From: Cryptomeria japonica
Taxonomy: Eukaryota > Streptophyta > Pinopsida > Cupressales > Cupressaceae
DNA: 64,000 nt
Direction: 5' to 3'
Assembly (NCBI RefSeq): GCF_030272615.1
Contig: NC_081409.1
Location: 25,677,406-25,741,405, forward strand
Each line of letters starts with the position of its first letter. The first letter of the stretch is position 1. A model generated the notes under the pieces. The model saw nothing but the letters and a program-made list of their open reading frames with translations, searched no databases and was not told the origin of the DNA. The position numbers were made by a program, and so were the translations under genes. Below, piece by piece: positions 11,226-23,255 of the stretch.

Positions 11226-12323
11226 CTATGTGGGATCCTCAGGGGTTGTTTCTTGACCAACTTTGAATTTTTTATAAAATTCCTCTTCTTCTGTGGATTC
11301 ATCTAGTTCTCTGAATGTCTCGGTGAGTTCATAGTCACTGGAGGATTTGTCTGAATCCCATTCCCATTCATTGGAGTCTGTGGAATAGCAACTCTCTTGT
11401 TGAATTTTGGCAGCTTTGATTTGTAATGCTTCTCCTGTCTTTTGAGTGTTTACCTTGGAAGTCATGAAAGCAAGTCCTTTAGAGCATTCCTTTTTGAATG
11501 TCAATTCAGGTTGTAAAGGTTCAATGATGCCTTCCTTTCTTAAGCCAAGAGGAATTTTGCCATCATACCCAAATTTTTGTAGGATCTTGAATCCTTTGCC
11601 ATACTTTTCACATGGTATGCTGATGTGATCTTGTGTATCATTTTCAAGGTCTTTGTAAAGCATTTTGTATAAGTCTTCTTCTTCCAGTTCACCCCATCTT
11701 TGAAAGATAGTAGGGTCCCATTTGAGTATAATGATAGATACCTGCTTATTAGGATGTGGTCTTCCATATTCTTTTGGTGAACTCATAACTTGTTGTAAGC
11801 ACATGGTTTGATTCAATGTGTATTCACCCATGCCCTTGTCCTGAAATTTCCCTTTAAGCTCACTGTGTTTTGATGTCAAAGGTCTTAATGATTCAAGATC
11901 AATGTATGCAGATGAAGGGACAACTTCCCTATTACTTGGAATGATCATCTCTATTTTTGGTCTCAAGTTATTGCAGTATATGTATGGATTAGGATCACCA
12001 TTAATTGTTATTTCAACTCCGTTGTGAGGAAACTTAATGCATTGGTGATATGTAGATGGGAATGCCCTCATTTCATGAATCCAAGGACGTCCTAGTAATA
12101 TATTGTATGTGAGATCCAGGTCTAGGACTTGACAAACCACATCCTTCGTAACTGGCCCAACTCTGAGAGGCAAGGTGATTGTGCCTTTGGATGAACACTC
12201 TTCATCATCATATGCCTTGATGGTAATTTTGTTTGTAGAATTCACAACTTTATCTAAATATCCCAGTTGTTTAATAGTGCTCAATGTGCAAATGTTTAGA
12301 CTTGCTCCTCCATCTATCAGGAC
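11226..12323 (-). pseudogene. E1 protease and G-patch region
   Basis: Starts with the aspartic protease active site VLIDGGASLNIC and runs through the flap-side motif LTYNILLGRPWIHEM. This protease processes Gag-Pol. About 240 residues on is a G-patch-like segment (GFKILQKFGYDGKIPLGL), a feature seen in several plant Ty3 polyproteins, then an acidic linker (WEWDSDKSSSDYELTETFRELDESTEEEEF). The frame from LIDGG to 11226 has no stop. It is separated from gag by two in-frame TGAs at 12333-12335 and 12324-12326, both also present in E2. Confidence 0.8.
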
Positions 12324-12458
12324 TCATTTTATTCAATGTTTGTGTATGAAGGCTTCAATGTGTAAAGGTGCATTATGTGGTTGGCTCACAGAGGCGTCGT
12401 CAGTTTCTGTGAATGTAAGGGAGTGTGGAATGGAAAGATATCCCACCATGGCTTGAAA

Positions 12459-14887
12459 CTAGTCCACGTTCGGATCAGTGGGCATGACAGTATCTCTTAA
12501 GATTTTGTCAAGAATAGCTTTATGTGTGGGGGATATGCGTAAGAGCTCAAGGACGGAGATGAGCGCGGGTGTCTTCCCTAACTGTTCTACAAGATCGTAC
12601 TCAGGCTTGGTTGATGAGGAAGCGGTGTTTTTAGCTGGAGCACCTTGCAAAGTGAATTTACCTCGATGAGTCGTAACATTACATTCAGAGGTAGGTTTGG
12701 AAGAAGATCCAATTCCTTTCAGGATGATCTTGGGTCTTTGGGTAGAATTCTCAGGCGTTTTGTCCTTGATGATAATGGTGGAGACATAATTGTCCATCGA
12801 AATGTGATTGATAGTGGAATCATAGTTATAAGATGCTTTGATATAGTTGGTTTGGTCATCTGTGGCTTTAGCTTTTCCCTTGTCATGCTTTGGGAATGGT
12901 TCCTTAAACATCTCATGTTCTTGATTGGATGAGTGTCCTTCAATCTCAATGTCACCTCTATCAACAAGATCTTGTATGATGTTCTTCATTCGGTGACAAT
13001 TTCCTATTTTATGTCCTTTTCTCTTATGAAATTCACAATACTCATCGTCATTCCACCAATTTGGTTTGACCTTTGGCTCATATGGAGGCAAATTTGGAAT
13101 TATGATTATCTTGTTTGCCACTAGCTTTTTGAAGACTGATTCAAGTGGTTCTCCCAATGGAGTGTACTTCCTTCATGACTTTGAAGTTGTTTGAGTATTC
13201 ACTTGATTGTTTGTAGAGCTTGATCTGGAAAAAATGATTTTGGGTCGTATCGTATTGGCATCCACAACACCATCATTGACTGTGTTCTTGTTTTTATTCC
13301 AAAATCTTGGCTTATCTTTTCCTTTAAAGTCATCTTTGTTTTCCTTGAATATCTTAATGACTCCTTGTTCAATTAGGACCTTCTCTGTTACTAAGCCTTT
13401 TTCAATGATGTCCTTGAAGGTGGACAAACAAGCTTTTCTCAAGTCATAACCAATGTCTTTGTTAACATTCTGGGTGAACATTTCTACCATTTTTTTTTGT
13501 GGGATTTCACAAGAGCATCTGCTGGCTAGATTCCTCCATCTTTGTAAAATGATGAAAAGGATTCTCCATCCTTTTGTTTGGTGTTGCACAAGGTAGTGAC
13601 TGATATGTCTATCTCTATGTTGTATGAGAAATGTTGGATAAATGCTTCTGCTAAGTCACCCCATGACTTAATACCAGGTGGAAGTTGGGAGAACCATTCC
13701 ATAGCTTGATCACCTTAGCTTTGTGGGAATAATCTCATCAAATATGTCTCTTCTGCTGCTACTTCAATGCAAGCTATGAAAAATTGTCTTATATGTGCCT
13801 TAGGATCCCCTTTTCCTCTATACTTATCAAACTTAGGTGTCACAAATTGTGTAGGAAATGGAGGTATTGGAATGCTTTTGTCAAATAGATAAGGATATAT
13901 GTCTCTCATTGTGTAAGTTGACTTCGGTGTATTTATGTCCTCCATTTTCTTTTCTAAATCCTTGATTTGTTGTTCAAAATTGTTCTTGGGTGGAGACCAA
14001 CTTCTTGGACCATACCCCATGTTTGAGGCCTCAATTGGAGGAGGAGCATGTTGCATATATGGATGATATTGATCATACACATGTTCATATGGAGGAGGTC
14101 TATAATGATGCTGCGTATATGGACCACTTGGTATAGAGTCATGTTGAGGAATGGAATATCTGCTTTGTCCATATATACCATACTCTATAGGCATGTCATG
14201 AGTTTGTTCTAGTGTTTTTCCCCCAAATTTGACGCGGGGTTTCCTTGTGTCCAAATTTTGAGCATGCCTTTGAATATCCAATTGCTTTGGTGGTTGATCC
14301 TTAGCATTGGTATGTGATTGAGCATATTTTTCTGCATAAAACCTCCATAATGGTCTGTGAAGGTGAGTATCATATGCTTGACCATGTGTATGTGGGACCT
14401 CAGGTTTTTGAAACAAAGATGATGGTGATTCAGGCACCATATGTGGTCCTCTATTGCCTCCACTATTAGGTCTCCCCTGATCCATGTTGAGGTGAGGTTG
14501 TTGCAAAGGTCGATTTTCCATTATTTGAGACATGCCAAAATCATGAGGGATCTTGGCTCCACTTTGTGCCATCACTTGTAAAAAATATTGTCTATCTCTC
14601 CTCATTATTTCCTCAACCAATTGATTGAAACGGGGATCCATAATGGTGTCTTCCACTTTTGCTGAATGTACTGAAAAGTTGTCCATATTGTCATTGTGTG
14701 TAGCAGTGTTGTTTGTAGTGTCCATGTTCTCAACATTTGGAATGTTTCTATAAGCATCCATGTCAGGTAATGTAGTATGATCAGAATTGAAAAAGATATC
14801 ATTTTCATATTCATAGGAACTCATGTTTGCGGACTCTTGAGCCTTTTTAGTTTCTCTCCTGGATTTTTGGGAATGGGTTTCAACCAT
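12459..14887 (-). pseudogene. E1 gag
   Basis: Starts at an ATG (MVETHSQKSRRE) also used by E2 at 30528. A Pro/His/Tyr/Gln-rich N-terminal half (about 350 residues) precedes the retrotransposon gag domain (QAMEWFSQLPPGIKSWGDLAEAFIQHF). A basic segment and the zinc-binding motif YCEFHKRKGHKIGNCHRMKN (about 13050-13000) follow, of the CxxH...GHxxxNC type usual in Tat and Athila gag. Gag forms the particle and packages RNA. Disabling changes: TTA to TAA at 13715, a frameshift near 13540, TGA at 13173-13175 (shared with E2) and CAG to TAG at 12459-12461. Confidence 0.85.
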
Positions 14888-15382
14888 GAACTAGGTATTG
14901 ACCAATGTGTGAGACTAGATGAATATGGAAAGAGTATGGAAGACCAAGAGTTGGATGGAATGTAAATGAATCTAAGGTGTACTTGCAATGTCCAAAGTGT
15001 AAGACCAAGTATGTATGTAGTAGAGTAGGTGTGGCTTCAAAGAGATGATAGTTTCTCTTGATGAGGTAAGTTGACCTTGACTCTAAGTAAGACCAAATGA
15101 GACCCAGAGGCAATAGACCTTGATGAGGGACCACTTAGCAAAATGTTGTTGTATGTAGTGTGTTGAAAAAGCAAGATGAGGACAAGCAAGTGACCTTTTG
15201 ACTCAAGTTTAGATAAATGTGAGTGTAATGCAAGGTGTAAAGCAATGATGGACTTTGTGAGACCCAAAGACAGGTTGAATGCTAGATGAAAACCCATAGA
15301 GATACCTAGGAAGCTCAATAAGTCTGAAACTGTCTGTTTCTTGTTTGCTGGATTATGAAAGTTTTTCAATTCTAAACATAGA

Positions 15383-15605
15383 CGTGCCTGTATGCTTCAC
15401 AGATGCGCTTAAATGACAGAGACACTATTCTGTCAGACACAGATGTGCTTAAATGACATAGACGTGGTTCTGCCAGACACAAACACGTTTCTGAGATGTT
15501 GTAAGTGCAATATTGCTCAAAAGACACAGACGCGTTTCTGCCCTTCACAGACGCGGTTAAACAACATAGACGTGGCTATGTTAGACACAGACGCATTTCT
15601 GCAAA
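15383..15605 (-). repeat. Motif array 2 in E1 leader
   Basis: About nine units built on CACAGACGCG (plus strand), i.e. CGCGTCTGTG in element sense, many decayed to CATAGACGTG. It is flanked on both sides by TTTTTCAAT-like sequence. E2 has about 230 bp less here (near 31010), so it looks like an insertion or expansion specific to E1. Confidence 0.85.
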
Positions 15606-15885
15606 CTTTGTGCAATTTTTTCAATCTACGAAGTTGCTTGTTGTGACCAAATCTGAATGTTTGACTATTTTTCATGACAAGAGGACACAGTGTTGATGAA
15701 GACTAAATGTTTGCAAATGTTTAGACTCAAAATGACTCCAAAGAAAAGTGTGTTTGTTTGATGTAAAATTGTTTTGCATACACTTGAAGACACAAAAGAC
15801 ACTATGTTTTGATGTGTGGTCTTGAATGTTTGAATGTTTAAAATAAGTCAAGCACAATTCTTATGGCTAGCCAAGACAATAGTTG

Positions 15886-16250
15886 TTGATCCCACATGGA
15901 GTTTCCCCCGAGGCTACGCTATTCAGAGCAGATACTTAGATGCTTGACCCCACTAGCTCCACCCTCAGCACTCACTTCTCGGGGCAGCCAAGCATCAGTC
16001 CCCACGAAAACTCCTCGTGGTGAACTTTGTATCTCTACTAAGAACCGTATGTGTGTGGGCCGCTACCAGAGGTACGACCTCCTGCCCCAACAACTAGAAG
16101 GATTTTGGCTTCTAAAACAAAAAGGTGCTAGTAAGGGCATCCGCTCGTGTGGCCATACATGTGGCACTTTCAGCTTTGTAAATATATAAGGCTCCCAGCC
16201 AGTAGGGGTTACACCCTACAACTGATCAAATATATTTGATCAAATGGGTT
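15886..16250 (-). other. Conserved leader block, E1 copy
   Basis: GC-richer block also present in E2 (31265-31635). On the plus strand both copies are open for about 95 codons (RLRYSE...ILRCLT...GFWLLKQKGASKGIRSCGHTC). Most differences between the copies change amino acids, so I favour a conserved RNA or DNA element over a protein. It ends with the palindrome GATCAAATATATTTGATC near 16224-16241. Confidence 0.5.
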
Positions 16251-16802
16251 TATGGGGAGACATAGTGTCGGTATGAACTAATCAACACACGTTATCCATA
16301 GTTTTCAGCATGGATACAGTTGTTTATAGTGGTTCGGAAGAGGTGGGTTTTCCTCACTACCACTTGGGTTGTTCTCTCCTCACTAGTAGTCCTAATGACC
16401 ACACAGGAAGACAGACCCTCTAAAGATGAAGCAAAAAGAGCCTATTGCCCAAGACACAAAAGACAATGGTTCAATTTTAGTGCACCAATTGAAGTGTTTG
16501 CTAGTCTATGAAAACAAGGTACACAATAAAGATCAAAAACCCTTGCCAAGGCCCTGCAACAAAGATCTATTAGTAGTTTGGATTGTTTCAAATGATCACC
16601 CCTTCCTACAAGCACACAAGTTAGGTAAATTTTTAGATCCAAAAGACTTTGTGAAATAGGGGCCTTCAACAAAACAATTTTGCTTTCAAGACAAGCTGCA
16701 CCAATTTCGTTAGCTAGATCTGAAGATGTTAGCTCAAAATAAACCACATCTGAAAATCCGAATGACGAAAAACTGAATCAAAGAAACCCAAAATGTAACA
16801 AC

Positions 16803-17060
16803 CTCACACAGACGTGGTTATCAGAAACACAAATGCTATATAACTTCACAGACGCGCTTAGATCCGACACAGACGTGGTTCCAGAACACAGACGCAGCTC
16901 TTGGACGCATATGCGCCTAAAGACTTCACACACGTGACTAGGGAACATAGACGCGTTTCCTAGAATCTGCAAAAAAATAAAATACTGTTGAGGGCGCAGA
17001 CGCGATTCCAAATGTCATAGATGCAGTAGAAAAAAAAACGTGATCCAAAAGCACGCAGAC
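16803..17060 (-). repeat. Motif array 1 in E1 leader, near PBS
   Basis: About nine units with CACAGACGYG (plus strand), e.g. CACAGACGCGCTT, CACAGACGTGGTT, ATAGACGCGTTT, GCAGACGCGATT, spaced 20-35 bp. It ends about 95 bp before the PBS. In the genomic RNA it reads CGCGTCTGTG, the sense seen in the PMD intron transcript. Confidence 0.87.
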
Positions 17061-17153
17061 GCAAAAATATCAAAATATTGTCGGAAATGTTAGATCTGCA
17101 ACTTCAAAACACAAAATCTGCAACAAAAGATGTTAAATGCAAAAGGGACAAGG

Positions 17154-17171
17154 GTCCCACCGGGTGTGCCA
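17154..17171 (-). other. E1 primer-binding site
   Basis: Minus-strand TGGCACACCCGGTGGGAC begins 3 nt after the 5' LTR. It fits the 3' end of a tRNA (TGG pairs with CCA); by eye about 13 of 18 positions match the complement of plant tRNA-Lys, which is only suggestive. E2 has TGGCATGCCCCGTGGGAC in the same place. Confidence 0.6.
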
Positions 17172-17174
17172 AAA

Positions 17175-17959
17175 TGTATATGGTGAAAGTGGAAACAACA
17201 ATATTGAAAGGGTAAATGAATTCAACCACAAAACCCTAGCCTAACAACAACAAAGATCCACCATAACATATGAAGATTACCTAAGACAATGCAAATCAAA
17301 TGAAATCACAAAGATTATACCATCACATGTCCAATAGGGTTTGGATCTCCATTCTTCCTATCTCCATTGATCTTGCTTGATATATTTGCTCTCAGATTTT
17401 ATATGTGCACAAGAGCTCAACAAAGAACGGAAGTGTGGTTGCAAGTAGGCTTGATCGCATATGAAAGAGTGTAGTCAATCGATCAGGATGCATAGATTGA
17501 TTTGGGTTGATAATGAAGGAAGTATCCTCTTATATAGAAGACACTATATGAAATGGAGGGATAAGATTGAGAGGTGCAAAAGATAAATAGTCGGCTATGA
17601 TTAGAGGGTAGGTAGAGGAAATAAGAAAATAATGAAAGGGTAGGTAGTGTATGAATTAAGAGATAAATGACATGTGTCATGGGTAGAAAAGGCTAATGAA
17701 TTAATTAAATAAATAAATATTTATTTAATTAATAGAGGAAGTGGTATCAATTAAATAAATAAGAGTATTTATTTAATTTAGAAAAAGGATAATTTAAATA
17801 AATAAATGTATTTATTTAAATGAAAAATAAGGCTAGAAGAGGATAAATGAATTAATTAAATAAATAAAGATTTATTTAATTAATAGAAGAATTAGGCTAA
17901 AGTAATTAAATAAATAAAGATATTTATTTAATTAGACTGGACAATTTTAGGTGTTTACA
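17175..17959 (-). repeat. E1 5' LTR
   Basis: 785 bp, TG...CA ended, matching 3023-3802. It contains the A/T palindrome series in U3 and a TATA box. Confidence 0.95.
17529..17536 (-). promoter_or_regulatory. TATA box of E1 5' LTR
   Basis: Minus-strand TATATAAG within CTTCTATATAAGAGGATA, conserved in all four LTRs of the family. It predicts an RNA start near 17500 and divides U3 (right) from R-U5 (left). Confidence 0.7.
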
Positions 17960-17964
17960 AGGTA
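17960..17964. repeat. Target-site duplication of E1, right copy (AGGTA)
   Basis: Second copy of AGGTA, pairing with 3018-3022. Confidence 0.9.
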
Positions 17965-18735
17965 AAAACCATGGTGAGATGGAACTCACAAGTTAACTAT
18001 TTGCAGTAATCGATAAGTGATCGGTTAGGGTCTACAAAGTGCTCTGCTAGGAGCGAATCTTGTTAGAGATCCCAAAGCTTGATTAGAAGCTTATACCCTG
18101 TTAAAGGTAGTACCCTGTTAGGTGTAACCTTGGTGGAGGATTTCTGAACTCAAACTAATGGATCACCCTATTAGAGGATTTATACAAAGAAGCTTGTTAG
18201 AGCTTACCCAGTTAGGGGATTTGAATTCTGTTGTGATTCTTAGAAAACAATAGGATTGGTTTGATTTGTCTAAGTAGCACAATAATTGCTTGATCATATC
18301 CTTTTGAACATATTCAACACTACTCTTCTACATACTCTGCAACTTAACTCTTTTGTCTTTCGCACACAACATAACACTTTCACTCATATGAAATAATTCA
18401 TTGTGATGTCAATATATAGACATTAAGATTTCATGTCGGCCCAAAGAAATCATAACACAATTTCCTAGGTGCAGTGTATCTAGTCAAGTGATCATAACTC
18501 ATCAGAAAAATACCGCCAAAATTTGTCGGTGGGATAACTCATCACGATTTGTGGTAACTCATCCCAAAATCAATGAATACCGGTTAGAGTTAAAGATATG
18601 AACCATTATTCTTGAATCTCCTGATATAATCTCTGCTTGATCTTTATCTTTATGTCGACTAATGTGTATCCACTGGTTATCTTCTACACATAGACCGGTT
18701 GTCACAAAGTACCGGTTAGAGATAAACCCCTCTAC
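17965..18735 (-). repeat. LTR-like sequence interrupted by E1
   Basis: Continues the sequence left of 3018. The joined text (GTACGTGGAAAACCCAAAT then AAAACCATGGTGAGA) resembles 45190-45230 within a copia LTR (GTACGTGTAAACCC ... AAAACCACGGTGGGA). It is probably an old minus-strand copia LTR whose internal region includes the coiled-coil ORF at 2578-2950. Its ends are not determined. Confidence 0.4.
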
Positions 18736-18931
18736 TACTGCTCCAGTCCAGTGTGACCATGTTACTGAAGCCATTTTAAAGACTTTGAGAAATCAGAAAA
18801 TTCCTTTGTATCGGGTGGTTCGAGCTGGTCAGCATTCTCATCAAGGCAAGTGGCTTACTAAGGAACAAATTGAAGAACAATTTCCTCATCTGTTGCAGCA
18901 GATTAGTGCAATGGGGCCCATTGCCTCTTAA
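18736..18931 (+). pseudogene. Polyprotein C-terminal fragment of a gypsy element
   Basis: Open frame VTEAILKTLRNQKIPLYRVV...QHSHQGKWLTKEQIEEQFPHLLQQI ending at TAA 18929-18931. The W-x-x-E...F/P-x-L pattern recalls the tail of a chromodomain or integrase C-terminus of a Ty3 element, and a purine tract (AGGGGGGAGGAA, 18931-18942) follows at once, as expected for a PPT. Too short for a firm assignment. Confidence 0.4.
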
Positions 18932-18942
18932 GGGGGGAGGAA

Positions 18943-19530
18943 TGATCAGGATTAAATTGGGAAAATATTGAAATCTAATTTTTCCAAAATTTTATATGTT
19001 TTAGTAAATTGCAATTTTGAGGGTCTTCGGTGCATTTCTGGACAAATATGGTGCGGAAACATGATGGAACATCAATGATGTTTCCGAAATTTGGTTCTAG
19101 ATTATTTGAATACCTTTCCAATGCATCAAACGGTTTGTAATTCGGAGCTAGGATGAGAAAGTTATGCCTTCTCAAAGTGGACTGAAATTTTATATTTAGT
19201 TTTTTTGATAATTTTGATAGTTTTAATAGTTTAATTGTAATAAACATTATGATGACTCTTCATTTCAATTCCAAGGGATTTGTGTGACCCTTGGGATACA
19301 TTCAACTTGTATAAACTCCAATTTTGAATAGAATGGAGACAGTTTTTGGTTTGCAATCTTCTTATTGTCAATTTTTGTGTTGAAATCTACAATACCGCAG
19401 GTATCACACTAGGTATTGTAATCTGGTTTTCATAAATCAGATCACTCTTAGTACAACCTCTAGCATACTGGTTGTAGTATAAACAACTTGAAGTTATATC
19501 GGTAGACAATATAAACATATGTGTGTGTAT
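18943..19530 (+). repeat. Probable 3' LTR after the gypsy fragment
   Basis: Starts TGATCAGG directly after the purine tract. It is AT-rich with no ORF. The right end is a guess: sequence like the surrounding old LTR (TCATCAATGACAACA) resumes near 19535. Confidence 0.35.
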
Positions 19531-19579
19531 GTGTTTCATCAATGACAACATATGATGAATTCATTACAATCATCATCAA

Positions 19580-19894
19580 GCCAACGGTCCTTTGTGAATT
19601 ATATTTGATGTGTTGTTTTTGTTTGGGAGTTTATTATTGTTTCTATATTTATTAGACTATGTCAATTTTGCTTCTCATGCTCTGTATCGACTAGTTGTAT
19701 TTCGTGCATAGTATTTCTGTAGGAAATTTTTGGGTTGGTGGTCTGCAAAGTTGATTTTGGGTGGGTGGTTTTGTCTGGGCTAGGTGGTTTGGGTGGTTGG
19801 TGGTTTTATGACATAAACTATTTCCTTCTTATGAAGTTGTAACTTTCCTTTTCTATATTAATAAAATCCAATATTATCGAACAAAAAAAAAAAA
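19580..19894 (+). mobile_element. LINE 3' tail with poly(A)
   Basis: A GGTGG/TGGTT-rich segment runs into ATTAATAAAATCC and then a run of 12 A near 19882-19894, the usual 3' end of plant L1 LINEs. No coding part is attached; strongly 5'-truncated. Confidence 0.5.
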
Positions 19895-20436
19895 TGTAAA
19901 TTTATTTTTAAAATGATTATCATCAATGTCATTGATGGCTAGCCAGTAAAAACTTTTATTAAACAACGAGCCAACATTATTGGGATATGAAATAATTATC
20001 ATATGTTTCCTGATATTTAGTCTACTTAGATGTCAAGCCTCCACCAATGATAGCTACTTTGTTTCCCTTGTTTTTGAAAATACTTATCAGTAAACACAAA
20101 TTTAGATTATAATAAATGGGTTGTAAAACATTGTTGCAATTTTTTTATTATAATTAGATATTATTGAGATAACGGGATAGTATAAAAAAATTAAAATAAA
20201 AAATAATAATAAAATAACATATATAATAAATCATACATAAATATAAATGCAATTATTAAAAAGATTAGAGTTTGAAATTTGAAATTAGGACTTAAAATAT
20301 TTCTAAATTTATTTTTCAAACTTTTATGTTTCAGCTATTTAAATCATACATTTTATTCTATAAGTTTACACTTCTTTTCTTTATTTTGTTTACCATAAGT
20401 TTTTTTTGAAATGGATTTGTTGTCATATCGTATTTA
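19895..20436. other. AT-rich stretch, no gene seen
   Basis: Very AT-rich with many poly-A and poly-T runs. It probably includes the 5' end of the following LINE, but I see no clear boundary. Confidence 0.5.
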
Positions 20437-21682
20437 TTGCGGGAATCTTTTGGGCTTATTATGGCCTTGACTAGCCTTAGACTAACATTTGATGCTGGTG
20501 TTGGATCTTTGGTGTTTAGCAATCATGGCACCCTTGAACAAGCACCCCAAGACATTTGTTCCCAAATTCTTTCAAGAGGTATGTCTATTGGGTCCCTTAA
20601 TATTGTTTTGTCTGCTCAAGGTTTTGATAGTACACACCAGTGGCTTGAACAATTTACCTTGATTGGGTATTTTGTGAGAGGGTTCCACTTGAAAGCATGC
20701 TTTGTGACTGGGTCACTAAGACTTGGGCCCCTCATAGAGTTCATCTTGATGACATCCAGAATCTTACCAAAGTTTTTGTGTTATTTTTATTTTGCTGAGT
20801 CAAACCATGTTAAGGTCATTCTTCAACATGGGCCTTGGTATGTTCGGTCATCCATGTTTTTTTTCAGTCATGGTCAAGGGACTTCTCTATCTTTGATAAT
20901 AAAAGTTCAAGGTCTTGGCTTTCATAGATTTTATTGGTCTCCCATTGCCTTGCTGGTTGTTCTTGCAAACCATTATCTAGTCTATTCGCAAGGTGGTGTG
21001 TGTTGAGCCTATCGATTTTATCATGCTCACTCTTGAAAGAAGGTTTGAGTGGAAGTATATTTTTATCATGACCTCAAAAAGACTATTGATATTCAAATAA
21101 GTCTCTATCACTCACAATGAGTGCTCTATCTAAATTTTCCCAATTCTTGTTTTCACTACCAGTCTTCAGAACACAAAATTAAGGATTTCCCTTTGGTTGT
21201 TGTACGAGTGAAGGCTCCTTTCAAGGAGTCTGAACCTTCACAATCATTTGAGGCCCCTAAATCTAAGGAAGGATGGACAAATGTTTCTCATAGAGGGAAG
21301 AATTTGTTGTATGCTTTGGCTACTCATAAGTAATAAAGTTTTGATGCCCTGCAACAACAACATCAAGCTCTAGCTCTACCTTAGTCATAGGTACAACTTG
21401 TTATTTCAAACCCTTCTAAGGGGAAGGTGTCTCCTACTCCCACGGTTGGTGATGGTTTTATCACATCACTTGGGTTCAAACTCCTCAGCCTACCTTGATC
21501 TTATCCACTCAACCTAACTCTCTCTACCATTCTCGTAGCCCTTCCAGGCATGCAAAGGCCGGAGATGGAGCTCCAAAAAAACACAAGTTTTCTTATTCTA
21601 ACTTCCAAGTAGCACCAAATTTTTTGCATAATAGCTTCTCCTCTCTTAGGGATGAGGATACCATGCATAAATTTGAAACATG
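20437..21682 (+). pseudogene. LINE-1 ORF1 (DUF4283-like RNA-binding protein)
   Basis: The frame at 20437-21006 carries the DUF4283-type core of plant LINE ORF1 (RILPKFLCYFYFAESNHVKVILQHGPWYVRSSMFFF), followed after a break by a decayed zinc knuckle CFHYQSSEHKIKDFP near 21153-21197 (second and last Cys lost) and a Pro/Ser-rich tail. ORF1 coats the LINE RNA. Several stops and frameshifts separate the pieces. The ORF2 endonuclease follows at once. The name LINE-1 here only means the first LINE in the window. Confidence 0.7.
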
Positions 21683-22230
21683 AATTGTTTATTATGGAAT
21701 ATATGAGGTCTCTCTAACCTTGCCAAGAAGTATTTCATGTGGGAAACTCAACAAAAATATCTTGGTTTAGATGTTTTTTTTATCTTCAAGAAATTGAGAT
21801 TATTTCTTTCATGCTTGTTGCTACATGAAAAGTTATTTAGCCAGCTAGCTTGGTTTTTGCTTCCAATAATGAGGCAAGGAGAGGAGGTATTGTCACTATC
21901 CTTGCACCACGTTGGCAGTCTCCTATTATGCCTCATAAGTCAGATCTTACTCAACAACTATTTTGGATACTTATGTCTATGAAAAATCATTCATATAAGA
22001 TCATTAATGTTTATGCTCCCAATGATGTTGTGGAGCAATCTTTGCTATGGCGTTGGATTATTAATTCATTGTCACCTGCTACTTGGGTGTTGTGCAGTGA
22101 CTTTAATATGGTGGAGGCCAGCTCTAACAAGTAAGTTTTGACCCCAATATAGACCATCGTCATCCCTAATGTGTTTGACATACATGGACTAATTTTTGAG
22201 CTACTGCTGATAGATTTTTTAAATGACTTG
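21683..22230 (+). pseudogene. LINE-1 ORF2, endonuclease part (left of E2)
   Basis: Apurinic-type endonuclease remnants: a degraded start (MNCLLWNI-like, 21682-21705), RRGGIVTILAPRW, HSYKIINVYAPND and CSDFNMVE, the D-x-N catalytic strand. The domain is cut by E2 at 22230 and continues at 33822 in the same frame: joining ADRFFK-stop with LDRVMMTTQSFF gives the expected order, ending in DHCPIKF. The endonuclease nicks the target for target-primed reverse transcription. Non-functional. Confidence 0.75.
22226..22230. repeat. Target-site duplication of E2, left copy (ACTTG)
   Basis: ACTTG directly before the left LTR; the second copy is at 33817-33821 directly after the right LTR. Confidence 0.92.
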
Positions 22231-23003
22231 TGTATATGGTGAAAATGGAAACAACAATATTGAAAAGCTAAATGAATTCAACCACAAAACCCTAGCCTAA
22301 CAACAACAAAGATCCACCATAACATATGAAGATTACCTAAGACAATGCAAATCAAATGAAAACACAAAGATTATACCATCACATGTCTAATAGGGTTTGG
22401 ATCTCCATTCTTCTTATCTCCATTGATCTTGCTTGATATAGTTGCTCTCAGATTTTATGTGCACAAGAGCTCAACAAAGAACGGAATGTGGTTGCAAGTA
22501 GGATCGCATATGTTCAAAAGCGTAGTGTAGTCAAGTAGTCAACGAGGGTTCAGGGTTTGATAATGAAGGAAGAGTCTCCTTATATAGAAGACACTATAAG
22601 AAATGGAGGGATAAGATTGAGAGGTGTCAAAGAGGTCGGCTATGATTAGAGGGTAGGTAAAGAAAATAATAAAATAATGAAAGGGGTAGGTAGTGTATGA
22701 ATTAAGAGATGAATGACATGTGTCATGGGTAGAAAAGGCTAATGAATTAATTAAATAAATAAAGATTTATTTAATTAATAGAAGAAGTGGGATCAATTAA
22801 ATAAATAAGATATTTATTTAATTTAGGAAAATGATAATTTAAATAAATAAATGTATTTATTTAAATAAGAAATAAGGCTAGAAGAGGATAAATGAATTAA
22901 TTAAATAAATAAAGATTTATTTAATTAATAGAAGAATTAGGCTTAGATAATTAAATAAATAAAGTATTTAATTAATTAGACTGGACAATTTTAGGTGTCT
23001 ACA
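22231..23003 (-). repeat. E2 3' LTR
   Basis: 773 bp, TG...CA ended, TATA box at 22579-22586 (minus), A/T palindromes in U3. Subfamily differences from E1 include ATATGTTCAAAAGCGTAG in R-U5. Confidence 0.95.
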
Positions 23004-23017
23004 TTTTGCCCCTCTTT
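23004..23017 (-). other. E2 polypurine tract
   Basis: Minus-strand AAAGAGGGGCAAAA abutting the 3' LTR, identical to E1. Confidence 0.88.
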
Positions 23018-23242
23018 GAGACAATGCAACTTGTTGCATTGTTTCAAAGAAGATAATATGAACTGATACAAAGTTGCCCCAAGATGGGAATGATATGCCC
23101 CCTCAAGAGATTGGATGAAAATGTTTGAAAAGATCGCAGACAATCTCTCGATAAGAAAGGCTAGAAAGAACTGACAAGATAGGATAGAGTGACAAAGTCA
23201 CAGGGTAAAGAAGACTGACTCAGGAAACGAGGGCTAGGGTAG

Positions 23243-23255
23243 TCTATAAGATAGA
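23243..23255 (+). promoter_or_regulatory. TATA box of E2 antisense PMD gene
   Basis: TCTATAAGATAGA, 88-100 bp before the ATG at 23343, at the same position as in E1. Confidence 0.55.

Larger units (their letters stand above)
14888..17153 (-). other. E1 leader between PBS and gag
   Basis: Long untranslated leader of about 2.2 kb. In element order: array-bearing part (17153-16700), a part shared with E2 (about 16675-15620), a second array (15605-15383), then a shared part up to the gag ATG. Leaders of this length are usual for large plant gypsy elements. I see no convincing sense ORF; E1 and E2 diverge completely between about 16675 and the PBS. Confidence 0.7.

Noticed and set aside
15896-16189. 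A host or element protein gene in the leader block
   Set aside because: The open frame is opposite to the element and most E1/E2 differences change amino acids; kept as a conserved block only.
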